Assembly: GCF_016653315.1 (NCBI RefSeq)
Contig: NZ_NHSH01000011.1
Location: 1 to 57,609, forward strand
DNA length: 57,609 bases
Source of the DNA: Halochromatium roseum
Lineage (GTDB): Bacteria > Pseudomonadota > Gammaproteobacteria > Chromatiales > Chromatiaceae
Reading direction: 5' to 3'
Part shown: one piece after another, positions 56,001 through 57,609 of the stretch
Layout of the letters: the number at the start of each line of letters is the position of its first letter
Position numbering within the stretch: the first letter of the stretch is position 1
The notes under the pieces: generated by a model
Seen by the model: the letters and a program-made list of their open reading frames with translations, nothing else
The model's database searches: none
What the model was told of the DNA's origin: nothing
Made by a program: the position numbers and the translations under genes

Positions 56001-57446
56001 ATCAATAGACTCTTGCGTCTCAGAAGCCGATAATCCGCTGTCGAGTGAGGCCATTGCATCACTGGGTAGAGGCTCAAGCGCCTCCTCAATTCCATCCAGT
56101 TGCGCGAGCCCCCTTTGCAGACCAAGCAGCGAGAGTCGCACTCCACCTTGCAAGGAGATCCGCTCGTTCTCTAGCTCGGCGAGCTCTTGGCTCACAGCCT
56201 GATCAGTCTTATCGCGATACGCTTCTTCAAAACGTTGCGCTTCACTGAGCTGTTCTTGTTGTTCGCGCATCGCTGTCAGCGCCGTTTCCGCCTCGGCAAC
56301 AGATTGCTGGATACGCTCAAGATGGGTCTGGAGGATCTGTAATTGCTCGCGATTCGCCTTCTGAGACGCAACGAGACGCTCACGCAGTGCTTCGAGTCGT
56401 TGTGACTGCTGACTGAGCAGGCTTTCTGTTAAGAATGGCGGGACTTCCTCCTTGAAGGTTCCATCCGCGACTCGTAGATCGATCTCTAGCACGATGACGT
56501 GGAGTCTTCGCAACGCAAGAGAGAACGCCTCTGCGGCTTGTTGAGTCACCTCATTTTGCGCCATGACCTGCTCAAGGATCTCGATCTGTCGACTGATATC
56601 CTTAACTTGGTTCTGATAACCCTCAAGCTGCTGCTCAGCGTCGGCGATGCTAAGCTGTTCTTGGATTTGCGGGCCTTGTACAGCCATTGCCAATCCTGTG
56701 GCTCCTGGGGCCTCCGTATCGGACGCTACCGCATCTTCCAGGATAACGACCGGTTGCTGTTCAATCGATTGCAGATAGATTTTGTTAGCTTGCTCAGCCT
56801 GTCGATATAAAGTCCTCAGCTGTTGTAATAGCCGCCGCTTGGCATTAAAGCGGTTTTCCTCTTGACGGTAGATTTCCGTAGCTTGTTTTAATAGCTCTTC
56901 ATTGCTGAGCTCATGATATCCTGACTCAAGGCTAGCAACTTGTAATGGCAAAGAGAATATTTTTTGCGTTGTTTGAGCTGATTGCGTTGTTTGAGCTGAC
57001 TCGCTTGGTTCGCTTGACTCGCCCAACTCACCTGATACACCTGATTCGTCTGATTCGTCTGATTCGTCTGATTCGTCTGATTCGCTTGGTTTGCCTGATC
57101 CGCCTGACCCGTCTGATTCGCTCGACTCGCCTGATTCGCCTGATTTACTCGTCGAATCCAACTCATCAGTCGAATTCACCTCCCCACCTGAACGCCCCTG
57201 AAAGAACCCTTTAATATCCTCAATCGCTGATACATCGATATATGGACTAACATCAAGATCATTTTCACGCTGGAACTGCCGAATTGTTCTGATGGTCTGC
57301 GCACCCAGCAGTCCATCAACTGAGTCAATAATATAGCCATCATCCAAGAGTAGTTGCTGAACGACTCGAATCTCTTCTCTGGTAGGTTCCTCCTGTGCCA
57401 TGACACTCGTCTGGATGCTAAAAAACAGAAACATCAGACAAGCCAT
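53082..57446 (-). CDS. Giant MscS-family channel with peptidoglycan-binding-like and coiled-coil domains
   Basis: 1454 residues. Signal peptide 1-17 (ends SVMA-QEEP). Then a peptidoglycan-binding_1-like module (REEIRVVQQLLLDDGYIIDS, VDGLLGAQTIRTIRQFQREN, about 23-62) and a Ser/Asp/Glu/Gly linker (about 85-160) from 9-bp repeats. A very long coiled-coil periplasmic region (about 180-1150) rich in Gln/Glu/Leu follows. Membrane helices start about 1165. The MscS pore and beta domain (ILAGLGIGGFAIAIAAKETL; VERPFRIGDIIQISND; RTTRIANVMNYNITMPNSRV) runs to about 1400. It resembles MscK/YnaI-type large channels, with a wall-binding head that could sense envelope strain. Sequence is AT-richer than the neighbours. 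Likely an osmotic safety valve. Confidence 0.9.
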   Translation of the reverse strand: MACLMFLFFSIQTSVMAQEEPTREEIRVVQQLLLDDGYIIDSVDGLLGAQTIRTIRQFQRENDLDVSPYIDVSAIEDIKGFFQGRSGGEVNSTDELDSTSKSGESGESSESDGSGGSGKPSESDESDESDESDESGVSGELGESSEPSESAQTTQSAQTTQKIFSLPLQVASLESGYHELSNEELLKQATEIYRQEENRFNAKRRLLQQLRTLYRQAEQANKIYLQSIEQQPVVILEDAVASDTEAPGATGLAMAVQGPQIQEQLSIADAEQQLEGYQNQVKDISRQIEILEQVMAQNEVTQQAAEAFSLALRRLHVIVLEIDLRVADGTFKEEVPPFLTESLLSQQSQRLEALRERLVASQKANREQLQILQTHLERIQQSVAEAETALTAMREQQEQLSEAQRFEEAYRDKTDQAVSQELAELENERISLQGGVRLSLLGLQRGLAQLDGIEEALEPLPSDAMASLDSGLSASETQESIDALKALITGYESRLVELNGYEERLAEIAELTEVVKAETGILQEHLKKMRLLAELLGTRGAALGKDVDLDRIAQYNASIQESVQEIDAISQGVTEQSAALETRLEEIRLAHVKANQRLADLEQTLASARQAQEWQQELTELDGEGLIARFVSDAETLVAQRQTLDEQRQVIGELSEQAAALRKTIDTFTDPLVKMSDASVQQEKQRIQETLYDLSGLESPATSGAPLATVQPNAEASAAADETKADSEESEQKQVTEQEVVDVQQPGSGGLSADVAGLKAFQNLLSTRQQNGQARQEDRTQLIEVLNALEKAQAEFIDALSEIHRLSLQQYATAVELKKQLGRGDLAPEQAPEGLIGALAKAPIEALEAELKELINRRSHVRLRLSRLAAEDPAQTERDELAETLQSLVGQRLDLLADIQRLEDERTTDQEQLTEGERQRLEQQAENRMRAGSGFLESALGFLPSERAEELTELMRSHYQELVMVESKQALLATEQEKVAYLLQLVRDDQQTVSDYLPMLRAQLKALEREQEGAWVRLRAQFQPDEAEKLLADYAERTGQQLELAPAILEQDRAEFVEEASNQLLSHHAQMLALQQWIALFEQRQVDTLVREIALYQEREGEISALDLALQRQVKRLLGHTDEELAALAESQRPSTQLEKAYFLEGELGVEHEQRTQARLRALLKVVVEILVIIGFAWLLIAGVKRLVDRKVRDLEMSGAPESTHTLFALSFGFAAFRILVLVLAFMLVLSSLGFNIGVILAGLGIGGFAIAIAAKETLSNLIGGITLFVERPFRIGDIIQISNDIKLGETEFGRVESVSWRTTRIANVMNYNITMPNSRVAESAIINYTHQMPLRDFTHVYVSPAYDVRKVLLLITAAVDECQLIRQDMQKQILAVGTEVAGEIVLTKYEVRWYTDVTYIARARVLTEFWDRISQKFSASGVPLEYIARRSTVEPKSDSSNRDVPNALLERER
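56960..57140 (-). repeat. 9-bp and 18-bp repeats in the MscS gene
   Basis: A 9-bp unit (plus strand GATTCGTCT and variants) repeats through 57041-57140, giving SESDESDES-type protein. An 18-bp direct repeat TTGCGTTGTTTGAGCTGA/T (about 56966-57000) gives SAQTTQ twice. Confidence 0.85.
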
Positions 57447-57516
57447 CTTGAAGGAGCGCAGACCAATACTGATGCCGCCTAATACTACTTTGTTAGATTA
57501 ATTCCGAGCCCCTAGC

Positions 57517-57609
57517 TCAACCAGTATCATTCGCGCTATCAGGATCGTTTCCTTTGTAATATCGCTCAATATCTTTACGTCGTTTTTGATGCCGGATGTC
57601 CATCTGTGC
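57517..57609 (-). CDS. C-terminus of an unidentified protein (partial)
   Basis: A frame entering from the right edge ends in TGA at 57517-57519 and reads AQMDIRHQKRRKDIERYYKG then NDPDSANDTG. Only 30 residues are visible: basic, likely helical, cytosolic. The family cannot be named. It precedes the MscS gene on the same strand by about 70 bp and may belong to its transcription unit. Confidence 0.5.
   Translation of the reverse strand, partial: AQMDIRHQKRRKDIERYYKGNDPDSANDTG

Noticed and set aside
57041-57140. CRISPR-like 9-bp repeat
   Set aside because: No spacers; encodes a Ser/Asp linker.

Overview
The window looks like chromosomal DNA from a gammaproteobacterial purple sulfur bacterium (Chromatiaceae-like). 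This is inferred from gene content, not from a marker gene. The best clues are a peroxiredoxin-glutaredoxin fusion next to a glutathione-reductase-like enzyme with NADH-type and amide-type pocket residues (the garB-garA pair known from Chromatium), a BLUF blue-light sensor, a K+-dependent membrane pyrophosphatase, a TrpD2-like protein paired with a Rieske ferredoxin, and DUF29 and coiled-coil accessory families. No rRNA, tRNA, CRISPR array or complete prophage was seen.

Layout. 1-0.4 kb: the right end of an IS1-family element that has cut off a DUF29 gene. 0.4-6.7 kb (minus strand, visibly AT-richer): a type IV minor-pilin cluster fimT-pilW-pilX-pilV, then pilE behind a good sigma-54 promoter. 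pilY1 is absent and PilV is a 723-residue giant. 7-12 kb: a nonsense-interrupted coiled-coil gene, N-carbamoylputrescine amidase, a DUF1778/GNAT toxin-antitoxin pair, TrpD2-like plus Rieske, and a DUF2726-like membrane protein. 12-20 kb: a large chemoreceptor with a double terminator, an unknown gene, hppA and an MscS channel. 19.7-23.6 kb (minus): an endonuclease/phosphatase-family protein and a phospholipase D-VTT membrane fusion, then a secreted protein. 23.9-26.8 kb: a sensory patch with a Cys4 PAS-like protein overlapping a single-domain response regulator, a decayed RND pump, a BLUF protein and an unknown partner. 26.9-32.7 kb (minus): htpG, a retropepsin-like RimB protein, a membrane receptor with a cyclase domain lacking all recognisable catalytic residues, and two paralogous membrane coiled-coil proteins. 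32.8-38 kb: pgm, a tiny secreted peptide, garB and garA. 38-47 kb: an AAA/PD-(D/E)XK protein, small and large lipoproteins, nadE, a DUF938 methyltransferase and Hsp20. 46-53 kb: an RpfE-like protein, prfC, a CPA2 antiporter, a tandem universal stress protein and a stand-alone Hen1-like RNA methyltransferase. 53-57.4 kb: a giant MscS-family channel with a peptidoglycan-binding-like domain.

Two themes cut across the genes. First, short tandem duplications (7-21 bp, usually two copies) occur at more than twenty places, both between genes and as in-frame insertions in loops or ends of ordinary proteins (AguB, NadE, PLD, RpfE-like, CPA2 antiporter, MscS, PilW). Second, several signalling proteins look altered or decayed: the pseudo-cyclase receptor, the chemoreceptor with a duplicated sensor, the interrupted coiled-coil gene and the RND remnant. 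The most promising candidates for undescribed biology are the giant Cys-modular PilV with calcium-loop partners and no PilY1, the htpG-rimB-pseudocyclase-coiled-coil operon, and the stand-alone Hen1 protein.
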